A DNA stretch of 5,528 nucleotides from positions 1,171 to 6,698 of the forward strand of contig PMFP01000166.1 in the NCBI GenBank assembly GCA_003155175.1. The letters run 5' to 3'. The position numbers and the translations under genes were made by a program. The stretch comes from Vulcanimicrobiota bacterium. GTDB taxonomy: Bacteria > Vulcanimicrobiota > Vulcanimicrobiia > Vulcanimicrobiales > Vulcanimicrobiaceae. Within the stretch, counting starts at the first letter, position 1, and each line of letters opens with the position of its first letter. The notes beneath the pieces are model-generated. The model made no database searches and was not told the origin of the DNA. It saw only the letters and a list, made by a program, of their open reading frames with translations. Of the stretch, positions 1 through 5,528 are shown piece by piece.

Positions 1-180
1 GAAGCCGTTGTCGCGGTGGCTTCCGTCGCAGAACGGCTTGGTTTGCGAGCCCCCGCAGCGGCAGAGCGCGACGTTCTCGCCCTCGAATTCGTATACCGAG
101 CCGTCGGCGTCCGTCAGGGTGACGGCGCCCCGGACGAGATAGGGGCCGCTCTCGCGCACTTTTATGGTCGTCTCACTCAT
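1..180 (-). CDS. CDGSH iron-sulfur domain protein (partial, C-terminus off the left edge)
   Basis: The minus strand reads from an ATG at 180-178 through 60 uninterrupted codons to the window edge. Residues 40-55 read CRCGGSQTKPFCDGSH, an exact match to the CDGSH signature C-x-C-x2-S-x3-P-x-C-D-G-S-H. The predicted 2Fe-2S ligands are Cys40, Cys42, Cys51 and His55. The family binds a redox-active 2Fe-2S cluster with 3-Cys/1-His coordination; bacterial members are small, usually cytosolic, and mostly of unproven role in redox or iron-sulfur handling. The N-terminal part (MSETTIKVRESGPYLVRGAV) looks like the short beta-rich lead-in of stand-alone bacterial members, and no signal peptide is visible. 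Bases upstream of the ATG show no good Shine-Dalgarno sequence, but no better start is nearby. The gene diverges from the secreted-protein gene at 258. Whether a second CDGSH motif follows cannot be seen. The family call is firm; the specific function is unknown. Confidence 0.93.
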   Translation of the reverse strand, partial: MSETTIKVRESGPYLVRGAVTLTDADGSVYEFEGENVALCRCGGSQTKPFCDGSHRDNGF

Positions 181-195
181 AACGAGCAAGGCGTT

Positions 196-211
196 CGCCG
201 CGCGCGCGGCG
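196..211. repeat. Perfect 16-bp CG palindrome in the divergent intergenic region
   Basis: CGCCGCGCGCGCGGCG is its own reverse complement, centred between 203 and 204. It lies between the divergent CDGSH and secreted-protein genes, where both promoters should be. The core is an alternating CG run. It may be an operator, a small cruciform or Z-prone element, or chance in GC-rich DNA. I found no convincing -35/-10 pair for either gene in 181-257. Confidence 0.5.
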
Positions 212-244
212 CAATCCGGTCGCAAGAGAAGCAAGCGTTTACAT

Positions 245-250
245 GGGAGG
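245..250 (+). promoter_or_regulatory. Shine-Dalgarno sequence that sets the start at 258
   Basis: GGGAGG ends 7 bases before the ATG at 258-260, ideal spacing. It overlaps the upstream in-frame ATG at 243, which would give a longer reading with five extra residues (MGGFQ). That makes 258 the likely true start. Confidence 0.8.
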
Positions 251-257
251 CTTTCAA

Positions 258-1343
258 ATGAGGCGTGGCATCCTCGGTCTAACGGCGCTCGGCATCCTTA
301 TCGCGGTTCTATCCGGCGTCCGGACCGGTCCGACGGTCGCGTCCGCCGCCGTGGGTCCCACCCCGGTAGCGCTTCAGTACGACGAGATCGTTCGCATCGT
401 CATACCGACGGCCACGCCCCCGCCTCCCGGCTCGTTCCTGGCCGACTATCAGGCGATCGTCGGCAGTGCCGGCTCGCAGAGCGCGAGCGATCATGGGGCG
501 TCCGCAGCGACGCCGACGCCCGCTCCCCATCGCGGCGGCCTGGGCGGCCTGATCGGAAGCGTCCTTAGCGGCAGCGCGCCGAGCGGCGGGGGAAATCAAA
601 GCGGCGGCAATCCTTACGCCGGTGCGATGAATTCCATGCAGAACATGATGTCCGGCCACCTGGTTCGCTATGCGTACTACCACAACTGGATTCGCACCGA
701 CGACGTGGTCGGGCAGACGGCGACGATTTCGAAGTGCGACGTGCATCAGTTCATCACGCTCGATCTCGCGCACCACACGTACACCATGTCGGATACGACG
801 CCGAAATCGTGTCCTTCGAACGTTCCCATGATGGGCGGTTACCAGGGCGGCTCGCAGCAACAGCAGCAGGCGCCCGGAACGGCCGACATGACGATCTCCG
901 GCACGGCGACGAACCTGGGGCCGCTCACGATCGACGGCATTCCGACGACGGGTTCGAACCGGTCGCTCTCGATGACGACGACCAACGCGACGGGATCGTG
1001 CAAGGACAACTCGATGAGCATGCAAATGGAGCAGTACGTCTCGCAGATCGTGCCTCCGCGCCCGTACTGCCCGATCACGCACTCGGGCGTTCCGCAGTCG
1101 CCGGCCGAGGCGGTCTCCAGTGGCGGCTGCAAACCGCGCATGCACGTTGACGGCGCGGGCGTCGGCGCAGGATTCGGCGACTCGGGACGCCAGCTCGTCA
1201 TGTACCTGCGCATGAACATGCAAGGCGGTAGCGGCGGGGGAGGAATGTCGATGGTCACGCAGCGCGGCAACGTCAAGTGGCTCTACACGCCGCAGGCCGA
1301 GGCGCTATTCTCGGTGCCCCCGGGTTTCACGCAGACGCAGTAA
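258..1343 (+). CDS. Secreted Met/Gly/Ser-rich protein of unknown function, possible LolA/DUF4412-like fold
   Basis: 361 residues from the ATG at 258, chosen for the GGGAGG seven bases upstream. Residues 1-31 form a Sec signal peptide: MRR, a hydrophobic run GILGLTALGILIAVLSG, then VASA before the likely cleavage. The next part is Pro/Thr-rich (about 50-60, 85-91) and then Gly/Ser-rich (about 92-120), probably disordered. A more ordered part starts near 137 (RYAYYHNWIRTDD), followed by FITLDLAHHTYTM, and ends with LFSVPPGF at about 350-357. This layout (a residue-modification strand, 'data held in a table of habitual values' strand, and a closing F-x-V/I-P-x-G-F/Y) resembles DUF4412/LolA-like periplasmic proteins, but that is an impression, not an identified match. 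There are five cysteines (160, 185, 248, 271, 291), a five-Gln run (200-204) and several Met clusters (MQNMM, SMSMQM, MYLRMNM, MSM). It is probably monocistronic, convergent with the M3 peptidase gene. The export call is good; the function is not recognised. Confidence 0.85.
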   Translation: MRRGILGLTALGILIAVLSGVRTGPTVASAAVGPTPVALQYDEIVRIVIPTATPPPPGSFLADYQAIVGSAGSQSASDHGASAATPTPAPHRGGLGGLIGSVLSGSAPSGGGNQSGGNPYAGAMNSMQNMMSGHLVRYAYYHNWIRTDDVVGQTATISKCDVHQFITLDLAHHTYTMSDTTPKSCPSNVPMMGGYQGGSQQQQQAPGTADMTISGTATNLGPLTIDGIPTTGSNRSLSMTTTNATGSCKDNSMSMQMEQYVSQIVPPRPYCPITHSGVPQSPAEAVSSGGCKPRMHVDGAGVGAGFGDSGRQLVMYLRMNMQGGSGGGGMSMVTQRGNVKWLYTPQAEALFSVPPGFTQTQ

Positions 1344-1354
1344 CCTGCGGTTAC
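1340..1354. repeat. Inverted repeat holding both convergent stop codons
   Basis: GTAACC-TGC-GGTTAC is a 6-bp stem with a 3-base loop. The TAA at 1341-1343 ends the plus-strand gene and the TAA at 1353-1351 ends the minus-strand gene. After one A/G mismatch, two more pairs (1338-1356 and 1337-1357) are possible. There is no T-tract on either side, so this is not a standard intrinsic terminator, although it is the only secondary structure seen in the 7-base gap. Confidence 0.5.
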
Positions 1355-3372
1355 GGCCCGGTCGTGAACTGCGCTTCGAACGCGGCCGGGCTCATCGGCC
1401 TTCCCAGGAAGTCTTCGACCGCTACGTCCGGCTCGATCGTTCGCGCCGGCTCGAGGATCGCCGTGCGGTATCGCATGCCTACGGTGGGATTCTCGAGGCC
1501 GCCCTGCTGGAACGCCGTGAACATGTCTTGCGCGTAAACCAGGGACCATAAGTATCCGTAATAGCCGGCGTCGTACCCGCCCATCAGGTGGCTAAACGCG
1601 ACCTGCGGATGCGTTCCCGGATACATGGGCATCGGCGTCACGCGTTGCGCGAGCTGCTGCCAAAGCGCGGTGGAATCGATCTTCGGCCCGCTGGTGTGCG
1701 CCTGCATATCGAAATCCGCGATCAGGATTTGGCGGGTCGTGAAATAGGCTTCGTTGACGTACCGGGACGCAACGATCTTCGCGATGAGGTCGTCGGGCAT
1801 CGGCGCGCCCGTGGTGACGTTCGAACTGACCTGCTTGAGAATGGCCGGCTGCCACGCAAAGTTTTCCAGCATCTGGGACGGCGCCTCGACGAAGTCTTGG
1901 CGGAAACCGGAGCTGAGCGTTTCGTACGGCGCCGTGGTCAGCAAGGCCGCCATGTTGTGTCCGAACTCGTGGAAGAAGGTCACCACGTCCTGATGACCGA
2001 GCAGCGCCGGGCTGCCGGGAGCCGGCGCGGGCCAGTTTCCGACGATTGCCGCGACGGGCAAACGGCGTTGCCCGTTGACGACGCGCACCGGCAGAATCGG
2101 ATAGTTCGCAAAGCCGTCGGCCTTGCCCGGCCGCGGGAAGAGATCGAAGTACGTGTAGCCGAGCAGTTTGTGCGTCCGCGAGTCCGAGACGGTGTACTCG
2201 CGCACGCCCGGAGCCCAGACGTTGGGCGAGGGAACTTGCGCGAAGTCCACGCCGAGCAGCCGATGGTAGATCCCGAGGACGGCTTCGATCGTGTGCTGGA
2301 CGGGGAAATACTGCCGGACCATTTGCGCGTCGACGGAATACTTGCTCTTACGCAATTGCTCGTTTTCAAAGTTGACGTCCCACGGCTCGAGCACCGCATT
2401 CGGGTTTCCCGTTTGTGCGGCTTTGAGGCGGCGCAGCGTTTCGATTTCCGCCGTGGCCTTGGGAAGCAACTGGCTGTCGAGACCATCGAGAAACTTTTCG
2501 ACGCGGGCGGGCGCGGCCGCCATCTTGTCGGCCAGTTGGTAGGCCGCCCAGCTCTCGAAACCGAGCAGATGTGCCAGCCGGTCGCGGACGGCGATCGCTT
2601 GTTCGAAGATTCCGACGTTTGCCGACGCGCCCCGATTTTGAAATGCGACGTAAAAGGCTTTGCGGACGTCCTCGTTCTTGGCGACGGTCAGCAGTTCGAC
2701 GGTGGCATCGTTGACGGGTACGACGTACGATCCGCCGGCGCCCGCAGTGAACGATGCGAGCATGTCGGCGGGGATTCCGTCGGTCTGGTCCGCCGCGATG
2801 GAGATCGTGGATTTGTCTTCGTCCAGATTCTGGGCGAACGTGTTTTGGAGCTCGGTGAGCTGTTTTTGCAGACGGACGAACTCGGCGCGATCCTGCGCTC
2901 CGAGGGCGGCGCCCGATCGCTTTAGGGAGACGATCCACAGCTCTTGGAGTTTCCGGTCGGCGACGGTCGTCGCCGTATTGCTGGCGACGGCGTTCTGCAC
3001 GGCTTGATAGAGATCGGGGTCGGCGGTGATTTCGGTGAGGACGTCGCTGGTCTTCGTGTCGCAAGCCAGCGAAGCGTCGCGCACCGCTTTATCCGGTGCG
3101 ACGTAAAACAGGAAGCCCTGTGCCACGAGCGCGTCGTTCAGCTCCGCCGACGCGTCTTCCAGCGGGCGGATGACCGTATCGAACGTCCGCGCCGTGCGGC
3201 TCACGATGATGGACCGGACGCTCGCCTGCATCTGGGCGATTCCGGCGTCGCACGAAGAGGAAATTGCCGCCGGCGTCAGGTTCCAATCGATGGGCGGGGC
3301 GGCCGCGCGGGCCGAGAGGGGAACGGAAATGGATGCGGCGACGGCGATGACGGGCACGAGCGATGAGCGCAA
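1351..3372 (-). CDS. Exported M3-family zinc oligopeptidase (thimet oligopeptidase/Dcp-like)
   Basis: 673 residues from a TTG at 3372-3370, chosen because AAGGAG stands 7-8 bases upstream and because the protein then starts directly with a signal peptide. The open frame continues to another TTG at 3429, which would add 19 residues before it. Residues 1 to about 25 are a Sec signal: RSS, hydrophobic VPVIAVAASISVPLSA, then ARAAA. The N-terminal helical half matches M3 proteins (TFDTVIRPLEDASAELND, then FYVAPDKAVRDAS). The catalytic signature HEFGH is at 468-472: His468 and His472 bind zinc and Glu469 is the catalytic base. The third ligand is Glu496 in DFVEAPSQMLENF. The substrate-binding segment HLMGGYDAGYYGYLW carries His595, Tyr600 and Tyr607, matching the conserved His and two Tyr of thimet oligopeptidase. 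Length is normal for the family and no key residue is missing. M3 enzymes cleave short peptides; this one would act outside the cytoplasmic membrane, probably on peptide scavenging or turnover. The exact substrate is unknown. Confidence 0.95.
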   Translation of the reverse strand: MRSSLVPVIAVAASISVPLSARAAAPPIDWNLTPAAISSSCDAGIAQMQASVRSIIVSRTARTFDTVIRPLEDASAELNDALVAQGFLFYVAPDKAVRDASLACDTKTSDVLTEITADPDLYQAVQNAVASNTATTVADRKLQELWIVSLKRSGAALGAQDRAEFVRLQKQLTELQNTFAQNLDEDKSTISIAADQTDGIPADMLASFTAGAGGSYVVPVNDATVELLTVAKNEDVRKAFYVAFQNRGASANVGIFEQAIAVRDRLAHLLGFESWAAYQLADKMAAAPARVEKFLDGLDSQLLPKATAEIETLRRLKAAQTGNPNAVLEPWDVNFENEQLRKSKYSVDAQMVRQYFPVQHTIEAVLGIYHRLLGVDFAQVPSPNVWAPGVREYTVSDSRTHKLLGYTYFDLFPRPGKADGFANYPILPVRVVNGQRRLPVAAIVGNWPAPAPGSPALLGHQDVVTFFHEFGHNMAALLTTAPYETLSSGFRQDFVEAPSQMLENFAWQPAILKQVSSNVTTGAPMPDDLIAKIVASRYVNEAYFTTRQILIADFDMQAHTSGPKIDSTALWQQLAQRVTPMPMYPGTHPQVAFSHLMGGYDAGYYGYLWSLVYAQDMFTAFQQGGLENPTVGMRYRTAILEPARTIEPDVAVEDFLGRPMSPAAFEAQFTTGP

Positions 3373-3379
3373 GAGGCTA

Positions 3380-3385
3380 CTCCTT
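3380..3385 (-). promoter_or_regulatory. Shine-Dalgarno sequence that sets the TTG start of the M3 peptidase
   Basis: On the minus strand AAGGAG is followed by TAGCCTC and then the TTG at 3372-3370. No purine-rich match precedes the TTG at 3429. The spacing supports the shorter protein with the signal peptide at its very N-terminus. Confidence 0.8.
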
Positions 3386-3433
3386 CGGATAAATATCGCA
3401 CACGTGACCTGAAGTGCGCGAGGCCGCAACCGG

Positions 3434-3462
3434 CCCCCTCCAAAGCAGCAACTTTGAGGGGG
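3434..3462. repeat. Strong GC-rich hairpin between the M3 peptidase gene and ffs
   Basis: CCCCCTC (3434-3440) pairs with GAGGGGG (3456-3462), and AAAG (3442-3445) pairs with CTTT (3452-3455). That is 11 pairs with one bulged C at 3441 and the six-base loop CAGCAA. It ends ten bases before the ffs -10 element, so it covers the place where a -35 element would be. Neither strand has a T-tract after the stem, so it is not an ordinary intrinsic terminator. It could be an operator for a dimeric regulator, part of the peptidase 5' leader if transcription starts further upstream on the minus strand, or a boundary between divergent units. Confidence 0.65.
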
Positions 3463-3468
3463 TGCCTA

Positions 3469-3477
3469 TGGTACTAT
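3469..3477 (+). promoter_or_regulatory. ffs: Probable extended -10 promoter of ffs
   Basis: TGG-TACTAT shows the TGn extension and four of six bases of the -10 consensus TATAAT. It ends seven bases before the predicted 5' end of the SRP RNA at about 3485, the expected spacing. No good -35 sits 16-18 bases upstream; TTGAGG at 3454-3459 is only 12 bases away and lies in the hairpin stem. The call rests on position relative to the RNA end. Confidence 0.5.
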
Positions 3478-3484
3478 GTCGTGG

Positions 3485-3600
<116 letters not shown>

Positions 3601-3617
3601 TCTTTCAAACCAACACT

Positions 3618-4112
3618 ATGACACTAACAAACGCTCTCCCGGGCGTCCTCGCCCTTGTCGCAGCGCTGCTCGCCTTGTTCGTCTATCACGTGACGACGTT
3701 CAAGCCGGCCATCTCGCGCTTAGACCACATGCTCTCGCAGCACGACGACCTCATCGGCGGCGGTACGGGCGCGGCCTCGACCCGTTTGACCGACTTGGAG
3801 GCGTCGCGCCGTCAAAGCGACGAGACCGCCAGGGCAGCCGAAGCGCGGCTCTCCGCTCTCGAGAAGTTCGCAGGCGTGGACGTCTCCCGGATCGGCTTCG
3901 TACGCTACGATGCGTTCGACGACACCGGTTCGGATCTTTCGTATGCGCTGGCGCTTCTCAATCGCGAAGGCGACGGCGTCGTGCTCACCAGCATCTATTC
4001 GCGAACCGACACGCGGACGTTCGGGAAAGCGGTCGCGAAATTCGCGCCGGCCGTCGCCGCCTCGGACGAAGAGTTACGAGCCATCGAGCTCGCACGGAGC
4101 AGTTCCACGTAG
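3618..4112 (+). CDS. DUF4446 family membrane-anchored protein
   Basis: 164 residues from the ATG at 3618. An in-frame GTG at 3597 would add seven residues but overlaps the 3' strand of the SRP RNA stem, so it is less likely. Neither start has a Shine-Dalgarno sequence. An N-terminal transmembrane helix spans about 5-24 (NALPGVLALVAALLALFVYH). A charged stretch at about 54-84 (TRLTDLEASRRQSDETARAAEARLSALEKF) probably forms a coiled coil. The conserved DUF4446 core follows: VRYDAFDDTGSDLSYALALL (about 95-114), GVVLTSIYSR (about 120-129) and a closing acidic helix EELRAIELA (about 151-159). The family usually shows VRYNAF-GG-LSF-ALL and VLTSI-R, so Asp replaces Asn and Ser replaces Gly here. The biochemical role is unknown. 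It lies between ffs and an M23 peptidase gene, nine bases upstream of the latter, suggesting co-expression with envelope proteins. Confidence 0.88.
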   Translation: MTLTNALPGVLALVAALLALFVYHVTTFKPAISRLDHMLSQHDDLIGGGTGAASTRLTDLEASRRQSDETARAAEARLSALEKFAGVDVSRIGFVRYDAFDDTGSDLSYALALLNREGDGVVLTSIYSRTDTRTFGKAVAKFAPAVAASDEELRAIELARSSST

Positions 4113-4121
4113 TAATCGCTT

Positions 4122-5033
4122 ATGTTAAAAGAACGCTATTTCGTCAAGATCGTCCCGCAGCGGGGCGAAACCGTCCACCGTTTCGTCATCGGCTCGCGTC
4201 AGCTCGTCGCCGGGATTGCCGGCGCCTTGCTCGTCCTGATCGGGTCGTTGACCTTCGCCGGCGTGCAAGTTGCGTCGGCTAGGGAGCGCGCCGCATCGCT
4301 CGCCCAGCAGACCGGCACGCAGCAGGGCTCGCTCGAACGCATCCATCAGCAAACGGCCACGTTGCAGCGTCAGCTGCAAGCCGTGCAGCGGCAGAATCAG
4401 GAAATTCAGCAGTTGATCGGCGCGCCGGCGTCGCCGCACGCGAAGAAGGTCTCGTTCGCAGTGCATGGCGCGGACCTGGCGGCGACGGGTCGCGAGCTCC
4501 GCGCGCTCGCAGCCGCATCGCGGCAGACCGGCGCCGAGTCCAACCGCATGCGCTCGCTCGCGCTGCGCGTTCTCAACATCCGGCGCTTGGGGGATCTGGC
4601 TCGCGCGCAGATGCTTGCGGCGATTCCCTCCATCGACCCGGTCGCGGGCGCACAAGTCACGGGATGTTTTTGCTGGCGCACCTCGCCCGACGTGGAGTTC
4701 CATAAGGGCGTCGACCTGGGCGCTTCGTACGGCGAAACGGTGCGCGCCACCGCCGCCGGGACGGTCGTCGCAGCGGGCTGGGACGGGGAGTACGGCATCA
4801 AAATCGATATCGACCACGGCAACGGCTATCACACGTGGTACGCGCACCTCTCGCGCGCCGACGTCCAGCCCGGGCAGCACGTGTTCAAGAGCGAGACGAT
4901 CGGCGCGGTCGGCGCGACCGGCTTCTCGACCGGTCCGCATCTCCACTATCAGCTCATGCGCGACGGAGTCCCCATCGATCCGGCCCCGTACCTCAACGGC
5001 GTGCCGCCGAATGTCCTCGCCTCGCTCCCGTAG
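4122..5033 (+). CDS. Membrane-anchored M23 (LytM-type) metallopeptidase with coiled coil
   Basis: 303 residues. A short basic cytoplasmic N-terminus precedes one transmembrane helix at about 28-51 (QLVAGIAGALLVLIGSLTFAGVQV). A Gln-rich coiled coil follows at about 54-100, and a helical linker at about 115-165. The C-terminal M23 domain runs from about 178 to 291. Zinc ligands are His194 and Asp198 (HKGVD) and His275 of the GPHLHYQ motif; His273 in that motif and His242 in YAHLS are the usual catalytic or auxiliary histidines. All are present, so it is likely an active peptidoglycan endopeptidase rather than an EnvC/NlpD-like activator with lost ligands. The coiled coil plus M23 layout resembles cell-wall hydrolases linked to division or elongation. 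At the domain entry, where most members read S-x-F-G-x-R, this one has GCFCWR with Cys182 and Cys184. The ATG start lacks a Shine-Dalgarno sequence; the gene follows DUF4446 by 9 bases and precedes yggT by 12. The substrate bond is unknown. Confidence 0.94.
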   Translation: MLKERYFVKIVPQRGETVHRFVIGSRQLVAGIAGALLVLIGSLTFAGVQVASARERAASLAQQTGTQQGSLERIHQQTATLQRQLQAVQRQNQEIQQLIGAPASPHAKKVSFAVHGADLAATGRELRALAAASRQTGAESNRMRSLALRVLNIRRLGDLARAQMLAAIPSIDPVAGAQVTGCFCWRTSPDVEFHKGVDLGASYGETVRATAAGTVVAAGWDGEYGIKIDIDHGNGYHTWYAHLSRADVQPGQHVFKSETIGAVGATGFSTGPHLHYQLMRDGVPIDPAPYLNGVPPNVLASLP

Positions 5034-5045
5034 AACGTATCGCGC

Positions 5046-5333
5046 GTGAACGCCATCGGTTGCGAACTCGCGATCCTGCTCATGCGGCTCGTCCAGTTCT
5101 ACATGGTCCTGCTGTTCGTCTACGCGATTCTGTCGTGGCTGCCGGACCTGCGCGGCAAGTGGACCGACTATTTGGCGCGCGTGGTCGAGCCGGTCCTGAT
5201 GCCCGTTCGACGCGTGATTCCGCCGATCGGCGGCTTGGACATCGCATTCCTGGTCGTATTTCTGCTGCTGCAGTTCGCCGTGATGCCGCTGATCGGCGCG
5301 CTCGCCGGCCCGTTCTGCGCGGCCCCGTACTAG
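5046..5333 (+). CDS. YggT family integral membrane protein
   Basis: 95 residues from a GTG at 5046, 12 bases after the M23 stop. An ATG at 5082 is possible but would remove part of the first membrane helix. No Shine-Dalgarno sequence is visible for either. Helix 1 spans about 7-31 (ELAILLMRLVQFYMVLLFVYAILSW) and helix 2 about 65-88 (DIAFLVVFLLLQFAVMPLIGAL). Between them is the family signature EPVLMPVRRVIPPIGGLD (48-65), and the length is typical of single-repeat members. YggT proteins are small membrane proteins often found near cell-division or envelope genes (for example by sepF/divIVA) and implicated in osmotic tolerance or division; the mechanism is unsettled. Here the neighbours are an M23 peptidase and lepA, with one base separating its stop from the lepA start. 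Confidence 0.92.
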   Translation: MNAIGCELAILLMRLVQFYMVLLFVYAILSWLPDLRGKWTDYLARVVEPVLMPVRRVIPPIGGLDIAFLVVFLLLQFAVMPLIGALAGPFCAAPY

Positions 5334-5334
5334 G

Positions 5335-5528
5335 GTGAGCCTTACGAAGCCCGAGAACCCGCATCGCCTCGAGACGGCGAGCCGCGTGCGCAACTTTTGC
5401 ATCATCGCGCACATCGATCACGGAAAGACCACGCTCTCCGACCGCCTGATGGAGCTGACGCGCACGATCCACCTGCGTCAAATGGAAGAGCAGATGCTCG
5501 ACGCCATGGACCTCGAGCGCGAGCGCGG
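5335..5528 (+). CDS. lepA: Elongation factor 4 (LepA), N-terminal part; runs off the right edge
   Basis: A GTG at 5335 begins 64 codons up to the window edge, one base after the yggT stop. From residue 18 the reading is VRNFCIIAHIDHGKTT, containing the translational GTPase P-loop (A-x4-G-K-T). It continues LSDRLMELTRTIHLRQMEEQ and ends MLDAMDLERER, the switch I region with the LepA hallmark QxLDxMDLERERG. The related EF-G and EF-Tu differ here, so LepA is the specific call. LepA is a ribosome-binding GTPase that affects translation initiation, elongation or back-translocation and ribosome assembly. The leader of about 17 residues before the core is unremarkable. No Shine-Dalgarno sequence precedes the GTG, and one-base spacing suggests translational coupling to yggT. 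The G domain remainder, domains II, III, V and the LepA C-terminal domain lie outside the window. Confidence 0.96.
   Translation, partial: MSLTKPENPHRLETASRVRNFCIIAHIDHGKTTLSDRLMELTRTIHLRQMEEQMLDAMDLERER

Noticed and set aside
16..261. Plus-strand open frame over the left edge
   Set aside because: It overlaps the exact CDGSH motif read on the minus strand and has no recognisable content.
840..870. CAG/CAA run as a tandem-repeat locus
   Set aside because: It encodes only five Gln residues with mixed codons and is too short to count as a simple-sequence repeat array.
309..1223. Minus-strand open frame (304 codons) opposite the secreted-protein gene
   Set aside because: Its composition is dominated by Arg, and the plus-strand gene has a signal peptide and a good ribosome-binding site. 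Nothing supports the antisense reading.
1588..2925. Long plus-strand open frame (445 codons) antisense to the M3 peptidase gene
   Set aside because: It is Arg/Asp/Gly-rich, has no recognisable domain or Shine-Dalgarno sequence, and mirrors the codon positions of a clear M3 gene. Long antisense frames are common in GC-rich DNA.
3434..3462. Hairpin as a Rho-independent terminator of an upstream unit
   Set aside because: No T-run follows the stem on either strand, and the adjacent gene on the left reads away from it, so no transcript would need to end here.
4125..5414. Minus-strand open frame (429 codons) opposite the M23, yggT and lepA genes
   Set aside because: It spans three recognised genes and their junctions, is Arg/Asp/His-rich, and shows no domain; it is a GC-rich shadow.

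Overview
The window is a GC-rich bacterial chromosomal segment with tightly packed genes, strong G/C bias at third codon positions, and frequent GTG/TTG starts. It holds one structured RNA gene and seven protein-coding genes, two of them cut by the window edges. I see no transposase, integrase, CRISPR array, tRNA or phage gene. The lineage cannot be fixed from sequence alone. A short SRP RNA lacking the Alu domain, a DUF4446 protein, a secreted M3 peptidase and a LepA fit a deep-branching GC-rich phylum such as Candidatus Eremiobacterota (WPS-2). That is a low-confidence guess.

Left part (1-3429). A CDGSH iron-sulfur protein, partial on the minus strand, diverges from a secreted Met/Gly/Ser-rich protein of unknown function (258-1343, plus strand) across about 77 bases that contain a perfect 16-bp CG palindrome. 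The secreted protein converges on an exported M3-family zinc oligopeptidase (3372-1351, minus strand). Only 7 bases separate the two, and both stop codons lie in one small inverted repeat. The secreted protein and the peptidase each have a clear Shine-Dalgarno sequence, which resets the likely start of both relative to the longest open frame.

Right part (3430-5528). A GC-rich hairpin and an extended -10 promoter precede the 4.5S-type SRP RNA gene (ffs, about 3485-3600). No terminator is visible after it. About 17 bases later begins a close-packed plus-strand series: DUF4446 membrane protein, membrane-anchored M23 (LytM-type) peptidase with a coiled coil, YggT-family membrane protein, and the start of lepA (elongation factor 4). 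Gaps are 9, 12 and 1 bases, so this looks like one operon. None of its starts has a recognisable Shine-Dalgarno sequence.

How the parts fit together: SRP RNA (membrane targeting), LepA (ribosome/translation) and three membrane or envelope proteins (DUF4446, M23, YggT) suggest a transcription unit joining translation/targeting with cell-envelope growth or division. The left genes are secreted or redox-related and have no evident functional tie to it. I did not find a wholly new system. The most unusual items are the unterminated ffs-operon arrangement, the hairpin over the ffs promoter, the Cys-x-Cys variant at the entry of the M23 domain, and the uncharacterised Met-rich secreted protein.
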